From contig JAITQQ010000080.1 in the NCBI GenBank assembly GCA_031288855.1, positions 1-7,309 of the forward strand: a stretch of 7,309 nt of DNA, written 5' to 3'. The translations under genes and the position numbers were made by a program. Below are positions 1-7,251 of the stretch, one piece after another. The notes beneath the pieces are model-generated. The model saw nothing but the letters and a program-made list of their open reading frames with translations, was not told the DNA's origin and ran no database searches. The DNA is from Prevotellaceae bacterium (GTDB lineage Bacteria; Bacteroidota; Bacteroidia; Bacteroidales; UBA932). Within the stretch, counting starts at the first letter, position 1; each line of letters begins with the position of its first letter.

Positions 1-1661
1 CACGTAATAAATTTATGGTGGAACACATTGTATTCTTCCCATGCGTCGCCCACTTCGTCAACAAACGATATTTTCACATTTTTGTCGTTCGGGTTTACCT
101 TGCGGCGGCGCTTGTACACCGGCAGGAACACCGGCTCAATGCCCGACGTGGTTTGCGTCATCATGCTGGTGGTGCCGGTAGGCGCAATGGTTAACATCGA
201 AATATTGCGGCGGCCGTAACGCACCATTTCTTCATACAATTCACCATCAGTTTTGCGGATGCGTTCAATCATCGGATTTTTTTCTTCACGTGTTACATCG
301 AAAATCGGGAAAGCCCCGCGTTCTTTGGCCAGCATTACGGAAGCGCGGTAGGCTTCCATGGCCAGCGTTTTTTGTGTTTCCACCGCAAAGTCGATGGCTT
401 CGTCGGTGCCGTAACGCAATCCGAGCGCAGCCAGCATATCGCCTTCGGCCGTAATGCCAAGCCCGGTGCGGCGTCCGTTGATGGCTTTCTCGCGAATTTT
501 TTCCCAGAGTTCCCGCTCTACTCGTTTTATATCGTTATTTTCAGGGTCTGATTTGATTTTCTCCATGATGGCGTCTATCTTTTCCAGTTCGAGGTCAATC
601 AAGTCGTCCATCAGGCGCATAGCTTTGTGCACGTGTTTTTTGAACAATGCTTTGTTGAAAGAAGCTTTGGCGGAAAAAGGATTATCCACATAACTGTAGA
701 GGTTGATGGCAATGAGGCGGCAACTGTCGTAGGGGCACAAAGGAATTTCCCCGCAAGGGTTTGTGCTCACCGTGCGGTATCCTTTGTCGGCATAGCAATC
801 GGGAATGGATTCGCGGATAATCGTATCCCAGAATAACACGCCGGGCTCGGCCGAGCGCCATGCGTTATGGATAATTTTCTTCCATAATTTTTGGGCGTCG
901 ATTTCCTTTTTATATTTAGGCGTGTCCGAATCAATGGGATATTGTTGTATGTAGGGCTTTTCGTTCAATGCGCTACGCATAAAATCATCGTCGATTCTCA
1001 CCGATACGTTTGCGCCTGTTACTTTGCCCTGCGACATTTTTGCGTCGATAAAATGTTCGGCGTCGGGATGTTTGATGGAAATACTGAGCATGAGCGCGCC
1101 GCGCCGCCCGTCTTGTGCCACCTCGCGGGTGGAATTCGAATAACGTTCCATGAACGGCACTACGCCGGTTGACGTCAGGGCGCTGTTCAGCACCGGGCTT
1201 CCGCCCGGCCGGATATGCGACAAGTCATGCCCCACGCCGCCGCGGCGTTTCATCAATTGTACTTGCTCCTCATCAATGCGCATGATGCCGCCGTAGGAGT
1301 CGGCCTCTTGTTGGTAGCCAATCACAAAGCAGTTCGACAGCGAAGCGATTTGTTGTGAATTACCGATGCCTGTCATCGGGCCGCCTTGCGGCACAATATA
1401 TTTGAAGTCTTTGAACAATTCCATGATTTCGCTTGCGCTCATCGGGTTTTCGTAACGCTTTTCAATACGTTCAAACTCGTTAGCCAACCGTTGGTGCATG
1501 TCGTCGGGCGTTCTTTCGAAAATATTGCCGAACGAATCTTTCATGGCATATTTATTTACCCACACAGACGCAGCCAATTCGTCACCTTTAAAATATTTTA
1601 CACTTGCAGCTACGGCGTCATCGTACTCGTAAATTTTCATTTTCGTTTCTTTCGAATTCAT
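1..1661 (-). CDS. nrdJ: Adenosylcobalamin-dependent (class II) ribonucleotide reductase, C-terminus cut off by window edge
   Basis: Makes deoxyribonucleotides from ribonucleotides with a radical generated from coenzyme B12; a cytosolic enzyme that needs no separate radical subunit. The 553 visible residues are uninterrupted and show the catalytic set: SLSNCF with C111 (first cysteine of the redox pair), the NPCGEIPL motif with N301, radical cysteine C303 and E305, then C314 in YDSC (second cysteine of the pair; the 11-residue spacing to C303 fits class II enzymes). KRRGGVGHDLSHIRP near residue 140 and PTGTTS at 494-499 are further family motifs. The C-terminal part, including any terminal thioredoxin-contacting cysteines, lies outside the window. 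The start at 1661 is the first in-frame ATG and has a weak AGAGAAG upstream; an ATG seven codons later (1640) is an equally possible start. The gene seems to be transcribed separately, since a terminator separates it from the upstream SPOR gene. Family identity is firm; the diphosphate substrate is inferred from relatives. Confidence 0.95.
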   Translation of the reverse strand, partial: MNSKETKMKIYEYDDAVAASVKYFKGDELAASVWVNKYAMKDSFGNIFERTPDDMHQRLANEFERIEKRYENPMSASEIMELFKDFKYIVPQGGPMTGIGNSQQIASLSNCFVIGYQQEADSYGGIMRIDEEQVQLMKRRGGVGHDLSHIRPGGSPVLNSALTSTGVVPFMERYSNSTREVAQDGRRGALMLSISIKHPDAEHFIDAKMSQGKVTGANVSVRIDDDFMRSALNEKPYIQQYPIDSDTPKYKKEIDAQKLWKKIIHNAWRSAEPGVLFWDTIIRESIPDCYADKGYRTVSTNPCGEIPLCPYDSCRLIAINLYSYVDNPFSAKASFNKALFKKHVHKAMRLMDDLIDLELEKIDAIMEKIKSDPENNDIKRVERELWEKIREKAINGRRTGLGITAEGDMLAALGLRYGTDEAIDFAVETQKTLAMEAYRASVMLAKERGAFPIFDVTREEKNPMIERIRKTDGELYEEMVRYGRRNISMLTIAPTGTTSMMTQTTSGIEPVFLPVYKRRRKVNPNDKNVKISFVDEVGDAWEEYNVFHHKFIT

Positions 1662-1702
1662 TAGGCTTCTCTTATAATTAATTAATAAATGTATGATTTT
1701 CC

Positions 1703-1754
1703 AAAAAAGGACGGAAAGAGTTTGCAAGTTACGCCAAACTTGCTTGTCTTTTTT
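1703..1754. repeat. Imperfect inverted repeat upstream of nrdJ
   Basis: A perfect 7-bp inner stem (GCAAGTT at 1724-1730, AACTTGC at 1737-1743, loop of 6) sits inside an A/T-rich outer pairing (AAAAAAGGAC at 1703-1712 with GTCTTTTTT at 1746-1754, one bulged G). On the minus strand it lies 42-93 bases before the nrdJ start and could be an operator, a leader hairpin or a weak second terminator. The rest of the 1662-1817 stretch is AT-rich. Its best promoter-like element for nrdJ is TACATTTA on the minus strand (1686-1693), which lacks a good -33 partner. Confidence 0.4.
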
Positions 1755-1817
1755 CAAAAAAAACACAGTTTTATTAACGAATAATTAACAACGGGTGATA
1801 ATCGAGTGGAGATAAAC

Positions 1818-1857
1818 AAAAAATGACTTATCAACATTGTGTTGATAAATCATTTTT
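1818..1857 (-). terminator. Intrinsic terminator of the SPOR lipoprotein gene
   Basis: Read on the minus strand, a 17-bp stem (arms 1841-1857 and 1819-1835) closes a 5-base loop and runs into a T6 tract. The only irregular pair (T with G) is a wobble on the minus strand but a C-A mismatch on the plus strand, so the structure fits minus-strand RNA best. It begins 16 bases after the stop codon of the SPOR gene and insulates nrdJ from it. Confidence 0.8.
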
Positions 1858-1873
1858 CAAAAAAAAAGGCAGG

Positions 1874-2353
1874 CTAACGGTGTAGCCCAAAATTAGAGTC
1901 GTAAACCCACACATCCTCAGGACAATAGCTTACCGTGCGCAGGAAGCTGTTCATGGCGTTAAAAGCGGTGTGAATGTCGGAAAAGGACTGGATAGAAACG
2001 CATGAAAAACCGTTGGCAAAGTTCAACACAACGGCGGTGTGGCCGTCGCTTTCAAGGCGGGCGACCATCCGTTCGGCGTTTGACTGCACTTTAAAACATC
2101 CGAAAATAACGTGATAGCGTTGATTACGAAGCGCTTCCTCACGTTCGGCTTCTTCCTGTTTTTGACGTTCTATTGCGGCCAACCGTTCTTGTTCTACTCT
2201 GGCAAGGCTGTCTTTACGTGCATTTTCCACTTTAATGCGGCGTGCTATTTCAGCTTTGGAAGGTTTTCCTAAAATCGCCGTGTTAAACCATTCGCAGCTG
2301 TTCAGCGACAACAACATGCTGCATGATAAGATGATGTAAGTTAGTTTCTTCAT
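1874..2353 (-). CDS. SPOR-domain lipoprotein
   Basis: A 159-residue exported protein predicted to be lipid-anchored in the envelope. Residues 1-19 form a signal peptide with a lipobox-like LNSC, giving C20 as the acylated cysteine. Residues 31-78 are a highly charged Glu/Arg/Lys/Gln-rich helix, probably a coiled-coil spacer. Residues 79-150 match a SPOR domain, beginning YHVIFGCFKVQSNAERM and followed by the usual alternation of strand and helix, with a second strand at GFSCVSIQSF. SPOR domains bind glycan strands stripped of stem peptides, typically at the division site, so a role in cell wall or division is likely but unproven for this protein. It is transcribed alone from its own promoter, divergently from the capA-like operon, and ends at a strong terminator. 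No Shine-Dalgarno is visible before ATG 2353, which is normal in this phylum. SPOR assignment is good; the exact function is unknown. Confidence 0.85.
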   Translation of the reverse strand: MKKLTYIILSCSMLLSLNSCEWFNTAILGKPSKAEIARRIKVENARKDSLARVEQERLAAIERQKQEEAEREEALRNQRYHVIFGCFKVQSNAERMVARLESDGHTAVVLNFANGFSCVSIQSFSDIHTAFNAMNSFLRTVSYCPEDVWVYDSNFGLHR

Positions 2354-2390
2354 ATTGAAGGAATGTTTTTAATACATTAAATACAAAGGT

Positions 2391-2421
2391 CAAAAGTAGA
2401 TATTTATTTCAAATATACAAA
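2391..2421 (-). promoter_or_regulatory. Bacteroidota-type sigma-ABfr promoter for the SPOR gene
   Basis: On the minus strand the -33 element TTTG (2418-2421) is followed by exactly 19 bases and then the -7 element TACTTTTG (2391-2398), a full match to TAnnTTTG. Transcription would start near 2384, giving a leader of about 30 bases before the ATG at 2353. A second TAnnTTTG (TATATTTG, 2411-2418) overlaps but has a poorer -33 partner. Confidence 0.65.
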
Positions 2422-2446
2422 AAAAAAGCGAAAAAAAGTAAAAAAA
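2419..2446. promoter_or_regulatory. Phased A-tracts in the divergent intergenic region
   Basis: Three runs of A on the plus strand (2419-2427, 2431-2437, 2440-2446) have centres about 9-11 bases apart, close to one helical turn. Such phasing normally gives intrinsic DNA curvature and can serve as an upstream activating element. The tracts lie between the minus-strand -33 box and the start of the plus-strand operon. The effect on expression is inferred. Confidence 0.5.
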
Positions 2447-2465
2447 TATGTACCTTCACGCCCAA

Positions 2466-3551
2466 ATGAAAACGTGTACAATCCTTTTAGCCTGTTTGTT
2501 TTGTCTGCCGGAATTGAAGTCGCAAGACACTTTGAATCTGTTATTTACCGGCGACGTGATGGCGCATCAAAAACAAATTAACGCGGCAAAAACCGCCGGG
2601 GGCTACTCTTTTGAGCCGTGTTTTGAATTTGTAAAGCCTTACTTTGCGGCGGCCGATGTGACGGTGGCCAATCTTGAAGTAACGCTGGCCGGCGAGCCAT
2701 ACAGCGGTTATCCCACGTTCAGCGCCCCCGATGCATTGGCCACGGCGCTCCAACAGGCGGGCGTGGAGGTGTTGCTCACCGCCAACAACCATTCGTGCGA
2801 CAAAGGGCGGAGAGGCGTGGAACGAACAATCGGCGTGCTTGACTCGTTGCGCATCACGCATACCGGCACTTTTTACGACAGCGTGCACCGCAGCCGGGTT
2901 TATCCGTTGTTGCTGAAGAAAAACAATATCGCTATCGGCTTGCTTAATTATACCTACGGCACCAATGGTATTCCGACCCCTGAGCCTACCGTGGTGAACC
3001 GCATAGACACCGTGCAAATGGCCGCCGATATTGCCGCAACCAAACGCTTGTCGCCCGATATTATCGTGGTGGCTATACATTGGGGCGAAGAATATAAATT
3101 GTATCCCAACCGCGAGCAACGCGCTGTGGCGGATTTCTTGCTGCGTCAGGACGTGCGCCTTGTAATTGGCAGCCATCCCCACGTGTTGCAAGGCATGGAA
3201 ATGAATATGTCCGGTGATTCAACGGTGCAAAGTGCGGTGGTTTATTCGCTGGGCAATTTTATTTCGAACATGACAGCCGTGAATACCGAAATCGGCGCTA
3301 TGGTGCGCATCCGTTTGGTAAAAAATCACGAAACAACACGCATCGATAACGGCGGCTATGTGTTTACATGGGTTTATAAGCCTGAAGAGGATGGCCTGCG
3401 CCGTTTTTATATCTTGCCGGCTGCGGTGTATGCCGGCAAGCCCGCATTTTTCGCTCATGAAAAAGAATACCGGCGCATGAGCGTGTCGCTTGCTGCCATG
3501 CGGAAATTATATCAGGAAACAACGACAGGATTTATAGAATATATCGAATAA
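2466..3551 (+). CDS. CapA-family (PGA_cap) metallophosphatase-like exported protein
   Basis: A 361-residue member of the CapA/poly-gamma-glutamate-synthesis family, which has a calcineurin-like metallophosphatase fold. Expected metal or active-site motifs are all present: GDVM at 29-32, NLE at 69-71, TANNHSCD at 105-112, HWGEEY at 205-210, GSHPH at 235-239 and SLGNF at 261-265. Residues 1-19 ([19 protein letters not shown]) make a short signal peptide, so the protein probably acts in the periplasm or on the surface. I chose ATG 2466 because it puts the basic residue directly before the hydrophobic stretch; an in-frame ATG at 2448 would add MYLHAQ, which spoils the signal, and a TACCTT promoter-like element (2451-2456) overlaps that extension. 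No capB or capC homologue is nearby, so polyglutamate capsule synthesis should not be assumed; the substrate is unknown. First gene of the operon, 11 bases before purC. Confidence 0.88.
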   Translation: MKTCTILLACLFCLPELKSQDTLNLLFTGDVMAHQKQINAAKTAGGYSFEPCFEFVKPYFAAADVTVANLEVTLAGEPYSGYPTFSAPDALATALQQAGVEVLLTANNHSCDKGRRGVERTIGVLDSLRITHTGTFYDSVHRSRVYPLLLKKNNIAIGLLNYTYGTNGIPTPEPTVVNRIDTVQMAADIAATKRLSPDIIVVAIHWGEEYKLYPNREQRAVADFLLRQDVRLVIGSHPHVLQGMEMNMSGDSTVQSAVVYSLGNFISNMTAVNTEIGAMVRIRLVKNHETTRIDNGGYVFTWVYKPEEDGLRRFYILPAAVYAGKPAFFAHEKEYRRMSVSLAAMRKLYQETTTGFIEYIE

Positions 3552-3562
3552 ATACAATAAAC

Positions 3563-4513
3563 ATGAATGCAATAACCGAAACGAATTTTCATTTTGCAAA
3601 ACAATCGGGCAAGTACGTGGGCAAAGTCCGCGATGTATATACTATTTACGATAAATATTTGGTGATGGTGGCCACCGACCGCATTTCGGCTTTTGATGTG
3701 GTGTTGCCGAGAGGTATTCCTTACAAAGGGCAAGTGTTGAATCAGATTGCCGCCCATTTTCTGGCGGCTACCGCCGATATTGTACCGAACTGGCGCATTG
3801 CGTCGCCCGACCCGGTGGTTACGGTAGGTTACCGTTGCGAGCCTTTTCCGGTGGAAATGATTGTGCGGGGGTATCTCACAGGAAGTTCGTGGCGTGCTTA
3901 CAAGGCCGGTGCGCGTGAAATTTGCGGGGTGAAAATTCCTGATGGGATGCGCGAACATCAGGCGTTCGAAAAGCCGGTTATTACGCCTACCACAAAGGCT
4001 GAACAAGGGTTGCACGATGAAGACATTTCGCGTGATGAAATAATTAAACGCGGGTTAATAAGCGAAGCCGACTATGTACAGCTTGAAGCGGCGGCTATGG
4101 CATTGTTTTTGCGTGGCACACAGATGGCGGCCGAACGCGGGTTGATATTGGTGGACACAAAATATGAATTCGGGAAGAAAGACGGAAAAATATATTTGAT
4201 TGATGAAATACATACGCCCGACTCATCGCGCTACTTTTATGCCGACGGATATGCTGCCCGTTTCGCGAAAGGCGAGCCGCAGCGCCAGTTGTCGAAAGAA
4301 TTTGTGCGCGAATGGTTGATGGATAACGGCTTTAGCGGACAGAAAGGGCAACAGGCGCCGCCGATGACCGATGCGGTAGTACAGGGCATTACCGAGCGTT
4401 ACATAGAGTTGTTTGAACATATTACCGGCACGAAATTCAACCCTGCCCCATACGCCGAAGATACTTACGAACGCATAGAAACTAACGTACAAAACATGTT
4501 GGCACGATTATGA
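3563..4513 (+). CDS. purC: Phosphoribosylaminoimidazole-succinocarboxamide synthase (SAICAR synthase)
   Basis: Catalyses the ATP-dependent joining of aspartate to CAIR, giving SAICAR in de novo purine synthesis; cytosolic. The 316-residue protein is full length for the longer form of the family. Visible signatures: GKVRDVY at 20-26 (nucleotide-binding strand), ATDRISAFD at 37-45, [12 protein letters not shown] at 97-108, TPTTKAE at 141-147, LVDTKYEFG at 196-204 and the aspartate/metal region [11 protein letters not shown] at 214-224. The start at 3563 is 11 bases after the capA-like stop and gives the expected N-terminus; there is no Shine-Dalgarno. Its stop codon overlaps the next start by four bases (ATGA), suggesting translational coupling. 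It is the only purine gene in the window and is embedded among envelope genes, with no purine riboswitch visible ahead of it. Confidence 0.97.
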   Translation: MNAITETNFHFAKQSGKYVGKVRDVYTIYDKYLVMVATDRISAFDVVLPRGIPYKGQVLNQIAAHFLAATADIVPNWRIASPDPVVTVGYRCEPFPVEMIVRGYLTGSSWRAYKAGAREICGVKIPDGMREHQAFEKPVITPTTKAEQGLHDEDISRDEIIKRGLISEADYVQLEAAAMALFLRGTQMAAERGLILVDTKYEFGKKDGKIYLIDEIHTPDSSRYFYADGYAARFAKGEPQRQLSKEFVREWLMDNGFSGQKGQQAPPMTDAVVQGITERYIELFEHITGTKFNPAPYAEDTYERIETNVQNMLARL

Positions 4514-6132
4514 AACAGGCGATTATCATTCTTTTCTTTCTTTGTTTATTGTTTCCGTTATGGGGACAACAAGAACCTGTGCAGCCCATACCTGTAGAAA
4601 CTTCTTCGGAGCAGGTGCGTATAGGCGGGCAGTTGTATTACATTCATCTTGTATTGAAAAAGCAAACGCTTTATTCCATTTCGCGGCATTACGGCGTGAG
4701 CATTGATGAATTGAAAAAACACAATCCGCAATTGGCGGAAGGATTGAAAGAAGGCGACCGCTTAAAAATACCGGTAGTGAGCGGGCATGTGTTTCCAAGT
4801 TACACACAACCGACGACTGCACAACACACCGAGAGCCCACGTCCGGCGCCTGTTTCGGAAACCCAAACAGTAACTCCTGCCCCCGTTGCCAACGAGGCGC
4901 AACCGCAGCATCAGCCGCAGCCGGATACGGCGACAACGCAAGCGCCGGGCTTGTCGGGATTAACGAGATGTGCTTCTCTTGAAAATGAACACCGCGATTG
5001 TAGCGTGCAAGCTTACGACCCCGAAACAATGACCTACCGCGTGGCGTTATTGTTGCCGTTCGATATTATTCCGGCACTTAGTGCAACCTTGGCCGACACG
5101 CTCAAGGAACTGACGATTGAACGCCTTCATGCGTCGGATAATTTTATAGAATTTTATGCAGGCGCTTTGTTAGCTGTAGAAGATATGCGGCAAAAAGGAT
5201 TTTCTTTGTTCCTTTCGATATATGATGTAAAGCATCTCGACAGCATATTAATCCGCGACCAGTTGCGGTATGCCGATTTGGTTATTGGCCCTGTATATAC
5301 GGCCATGCAAAATAATACCACTTCTTTGGAAAAATTTTTGTTGTATGCCCGCGAGCGGCAGCTTCGTGTAGTGTCTCCGCTTGACCCGAAGGTGGAAAGC
5401 CTGTTGCCCGGCAACCCGATGCTTTTCCAAGTGCCGCCGCCACTTTGCGCTCAACAAGAAAGGCTGTTGGAAAATATATCGAAAAAAACCGACAGGGTGC
5501 TGTTGATTTATGAAGACGGAGAAAATGAAACAGCGCTCGTGAACGACTATAAAACCTTGCTTGAAGCGAAAACCGATTCGTTGGTTATTTTCCACTACAA
5601 GGTTGAAAAAGGGCTCGCCGTGCGTGATACGTTGCTTACCATGCTTCATCCCGACAAGCAAAACCACATTGTAGTGGCTTCCAATAATGAGGCGCTGGTG
5701 TCTGATTTTACGTCAAATTTGAGTTACATCCAATCTATCCTTAAATATCCGATAACGCTGTATGGACAAGCCCGGTGGCGGAATTTTGAAAATGTGGATT
5801 TGTCGTTTTTCCATCACATGAATTTACATTTGTCCGTTCCGTTTTATGTGGATTATCAGTATGAAAATGTGCGGCAGTTTGTAAAACGTTATCGCATGCA
5901 ATTCAATAGAGAGCCCTCGCAGTACGCCTTTCAGGGGCATGACGTGTTTTTCTATTTCCTGAATGCTTTGCGCACTTACGGCAAAGAATTTGCGCCTTGC
6001 CTTTCGGACATGCGCCTTGATTTGTTGCAGGGAAATTATATCTTTCGCCGGGCGGCGCCGGGCGGCGGATACTTAAATACCGGGTCGTGTTTGGTACATT
6101 ATACGCCCGAATTAGTCGTAAACAGAAAATAA
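4510..6132 (+). CDS. LysM-domain protein fused to a type-I periplasmic-binding (PBP1-like) domain
   Basis: A 540-residue exported protein. Residues 1-20 are a signal peptide ending LWGQ. Residues 43-89 are one LysM module ([19 protein letters not shown], then a [10 protein letters not shown] helix and GDRLKIPV), which in known families binds peptidoglycan N-acetylglucosamine chains. Residues 97-148 are a low-complexity Pro/Gln/Thr linker. From about 176 ([11 protein letters not shown]) to the end is a type-I periplasmic-binding fold: [16 protein letters not shown] at 215-230, VIGPVYT at 258-264 and [15 protein letters not shown] at 473-487. Related proteins are often annotated as amino-acid ABC transporter binding proteins, but no permease or ATPase is nearby and the wall-binding module argues for a structural or regulatory envelope role. 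That role is inference. The start overlaps the purC stop in ATGA, and the next gene follows after 16 bases. Confidence 0.87.
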   Translation: MKQAIIILFFLCLLFPLWGQQEPVQPIPVETSSEQVRIGGQLYYIHLVLKKQTLYSISRHYGVSIDELKKHNPQLAEGLKEGDRLKIPVVSGHVFPSYTQPTTAQHTESPRPAPVSETQTVTPAPVANEAQPQHQPQPDTATTQAPGLSGLTRCASLENEHRDCSVQAYDPETMTYRVALLLPFDIIPALSATLADTLKELTIERLHASDNFIEFYAGALLAVEDMRQKGFSLFLSIYDVKHLDSILIRDQLRYADLVIGPVYTAMQNNTTSLEKFLLYARERQLRVVSPLDPKVESLLPGNPMLFQVPPPLCAQQERLLENISKKTDRVLLIYEDGENETALVNDYKTLLEAKTDSLVIFHYKVEKGLAVRDTLLTMLHPDKQNHIVVASNNEALVSDFTSNLSYIQSILKYPITLYGQARWRNFENVDLSFFHHMNLHLSVPFYVDYQYENVRQFVKRYRMQFNREPSQYAFQGHDVFFYFLNALRTYGKEFAPCLSDMRLDLLQGNYIFRRAAPGGGYLNTGSCLVHYTPELVVNRK

Positions 6133-6148
6133 TATTTTTAAATTTATA

Positions 6149-7069
6149 ATGATGGCCACAACAAACGAAAGCGTTGAAGAAATAAAAGAACCAAAATCAG
6201 GTGCGGAAAAAACGGCCAAAACCGTTATGATTGTTTTGGCTGTGGTGCTGGCAGTGGTGTTGGCGGTATTTGTTTATGTATGGATTGACCGTGCACAAAT
6301 GATTAGTGAGTTGACTACCGACAAGATTGCTTTGGAACTGAATTTGGAACAACTGCGCGATGACTACAAGCAGTTGGAAACAACGAATGAAGCGCTAAAT
6401 GTGCATTTGGATGAAGAGCGTGAAAAAGTAGATGTGTTGATTGAGCGCTTGAAACGTACGGAAGCCACCAATCGTTCGCAGATACGCAAGTATGAACAGG
6501 AGTTGGGCTTGCTGCGTGAAATCATGCGCGGCTATGTGCATCAGATTGACTCTTTGAATGTGCTGAATCAACAATTGCGTGCCGAAACGGTGTTGGCAAA
6601 AACGGAAGCCCGCGAATCGAGCAAGAAGTACGAGACCCTTGTAAAACACACCGACAACCTTACGGCGCAAGTGGAAAAAGGCTCAGTAGTGAAAGTGCGC
6701 GATGTTGTAGTGACGGCTATTACCAAGAAAGGGAAAGAAACGTCGCGTTCAAAAAACACGGCGCAATTGCGGGTTTGTTTTTCGTTTCTGGAAAACAGCA
6801 TTGCCGCTCGCGGCTTGCGTAATGTTTATATAAGGGTGAAAGGCCCCGACAGTATTGTGTTGGCGCAAGCCGATAATGGTTATTTTACCTTGAACGGCGA
6901 GCAGCTTATGTATTCGGCCATGCGCGAAGTCGATTACCAAGGTGAGGACTTAGACGTGTGTGTATATTACGGTGGCGCTGACGAGCAATTCGGCAAAGGA
7001 GAATATACCGTTGATATTTATTCGGGCGGCGCATTAATCGGCACCGGGCAACTGTTTTTTAAGCGGTAA
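6149..7069 (+). CDS. Uncharacterised membrane-anchored coiled-coil protein with C-terminal beta domain
   Basis: I do not recognise a named family. The 306-residue protein has a charged cytosolic tail (1-25), one strong transmembrane helix at about 26-46 (VMIVLAVVLAVVLAVFVYVW), a long coiled coil at about 50-178 rich in Leu, Glu, Gln and Arg, and a C-terminal region (180-306) of predicted beta strands, for example AQLRVCFSFLEN, NVYIRVKGPDSIVL and GEYTVDIYSGGALIGTGQLFF. Signal-anchor topology would put the coiled coil and beta domain in the periplasm. Proteins of this shape may be misnamed as SMC-like because of the coiled coil, but there is no Walker motif. Two adjacent ATGs (6149, 6152) are possible starts, with an AT-rich leader and no Shine-Dalgarno. 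As last gene of the operon, 16 bases after the LysM gene, it may be a partner of that protein; this is inference. Confidence 0.8.
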   Translation: MMATTNESVEEIKEPKSGAEKTAKTVMIVLAVVLAVVLAVFVYVWIDRAQMISELTTDKIALELNLEQLRDDYKQLETTNEALNVHLDEEREKVDVLIERLKRTEATNRSQIRKYEQELGLLREIMRGYVHQIDSLNVLNQQLRAETVLAKTEARESSKKYETLVKHTDNLTAQVEKGSVVKVRDVVVTAITKKGKETSRSKNTAQLRVCFSFLENSIAARGLRNVYIRVKGPDSIVLAQADNGYFTLNGEQLMYSAMREVDYQGEDLDVCVYYGGADEQFGKGEYTVDIYSGGALIGTGQLFFKR

Positions 7070-7078
7070 CAAAAATTG

Positions 7079-7118
7079 CACATTTTAGCGATTTATGTTT
7101 GGATTTTCAAAAAATGTG
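7079..7118. repeat. 8-bp inverted repeat around the -33 region of the downstream promoter
   Basis: CACATTTT (7079-7086) and AAAATGTG (7111-7118) are perfect inverted copies separated by 24 bases. They begin 10 bases after the operon's last stop and flank the TTTG element at 7098-7101. It could be an operator for the following promoter or a weak terminator hairpin, but the AT content makes chance a real possibility. No better terminator for the operon is visible. Confidence 0.3.
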
Positions 7119-7128
7119 TTTATATTTG
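7098..7128 (+). promoter_or_regulatory. Bacteroidota-type sigma-ABfr promoter
   Basis: A -33 element TTTG (7098-7101), exactly 19 bases, and a -7 element TATATTTG (7121-7128) form a complete match to TTTG-N19-TAnnTTTG, the same spacing as the SPOR promoter. Transcription would begin near 7133-7136. No long open frame follows within the window; the next element is a structured segment and a terminator. Confidence 0.75.
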
Positions 7129-7190
7129 CAGTGTCATGGAGCGAAAGGAGCAATCCCTGAAAACTTTGACAGGAACCCGTTAATTCGGTG

Positions 7191-7219
7191 AAATATGGAC
7201 TCTACGGACTACCATATTT
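7191..7219 (+). other. 8-bp RNA hairpin inside the putative ncRNA
   Basis: AAATATGG (7191-7198) pairs perfectly with CCATATTT (7212-7219) around a 13-base loop, ACTCTACGGACTA. It sits one base before the terminator stem. Its 3' arm (CCAT, 7212-7215) could instead pair with ATGG (7222-7225) of the terminator's 5' arm, but only over 4 bp. Confidence 0.55.
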
Positions 7220-7220
7220 G

Positions 7221-7251
7221 AATGGCATCATTTCGATGCCATTGTTTTTTT
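7221..7251 (+). terminator. Strong intrinsic terminator
   Basis: AATGGCATC (7221-7229) pairs perfectly with GATGCCATT (7235-7243) around the loop ATTTC. After one G comes a run of seven T (7245-7251). The T tract on the plus strand and the lack of one on the minus strand set the direction. It lies about 95 bases after the promoter's -7 box, so it ends a short transcript or works as an attenuator. Confidence 0.88.

Larger units (their letters stand above)
7134..7251 (+). ncRNA. Putative small RNA or transcription-attenuation leader, family not recognised
   Basis: The stretch between the promoter at 7098-7128 and the terminator at 7221-7251 would give an RNA of roughly 115 bases. It shows a directly repeated GGAGC (7138-7142, 7147-7151), a small CCTG/CAGG stem (7156-7159, 7170-7173), a small ACC(C)G/CGGT stem (7175-7179, 7186-7189), an 8-bp stem (7191-7198, 7212-7219) and the terminator. 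It does not show the conserved cores I know for TPP, SAM, cobalamin, FMN, glycine, fluoride or purine riboswitches, nor those of the SRP RNA. A 15-codon frame (7136-7183) begins almost at the predicted transcript end. Whether it acts in trans or controls a gene beyond the window cannot be told. The transcript start is approximate. Confidence 0.6.

Noticed and set aside
454..1172. Several plus-strand open frames across the reductase gene
   Set aside because: The minus strand codes for an uninterrupted class II reductase with all catalytic motifs, so these are shadows.
1662..1873. Cobalamin riboswitch upstream of nrdJ
   Set aside because: The stretch is short, AT-rich and dominated by simple hairpins; no B12-box-like core is seen. 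A B12-dependent enzyme would also not usually be switched off by B12.
2541..3191. Long open frame of 216 codons on the minus strand inside the capA-like gene
   Set aside because: The plus frame carries the full CapA motif set. The antisense translation is rich in His, Arg and Gln with no recognisable domain, and it is explained by the codon bias of the real gene.
4510..4513. Frameshift or fusion between purC and the LysM gene
   Set aside because: The ATGA overlap is a normal translational-coupling junction; both proteins have complete termini, and the second begins with its own signal peptide.
5248..5667. Open frames on the minus strand inside the LysM/periplasmic-binding gene
   Set aside because: They are fully contained in a gene with clear domains, have no upstream promoter, and their translations look like antisense shadows.
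7134..7251. Known riboswitch or SRP RNA as the identity of the right-end transcript
   Set aside because: The conserved cores I can recall (for example the TPP CUGAGA/ACCUGAU set, the SRP GGAAGCAG region and the SAM-I core) are absent. A covariance search would decide.
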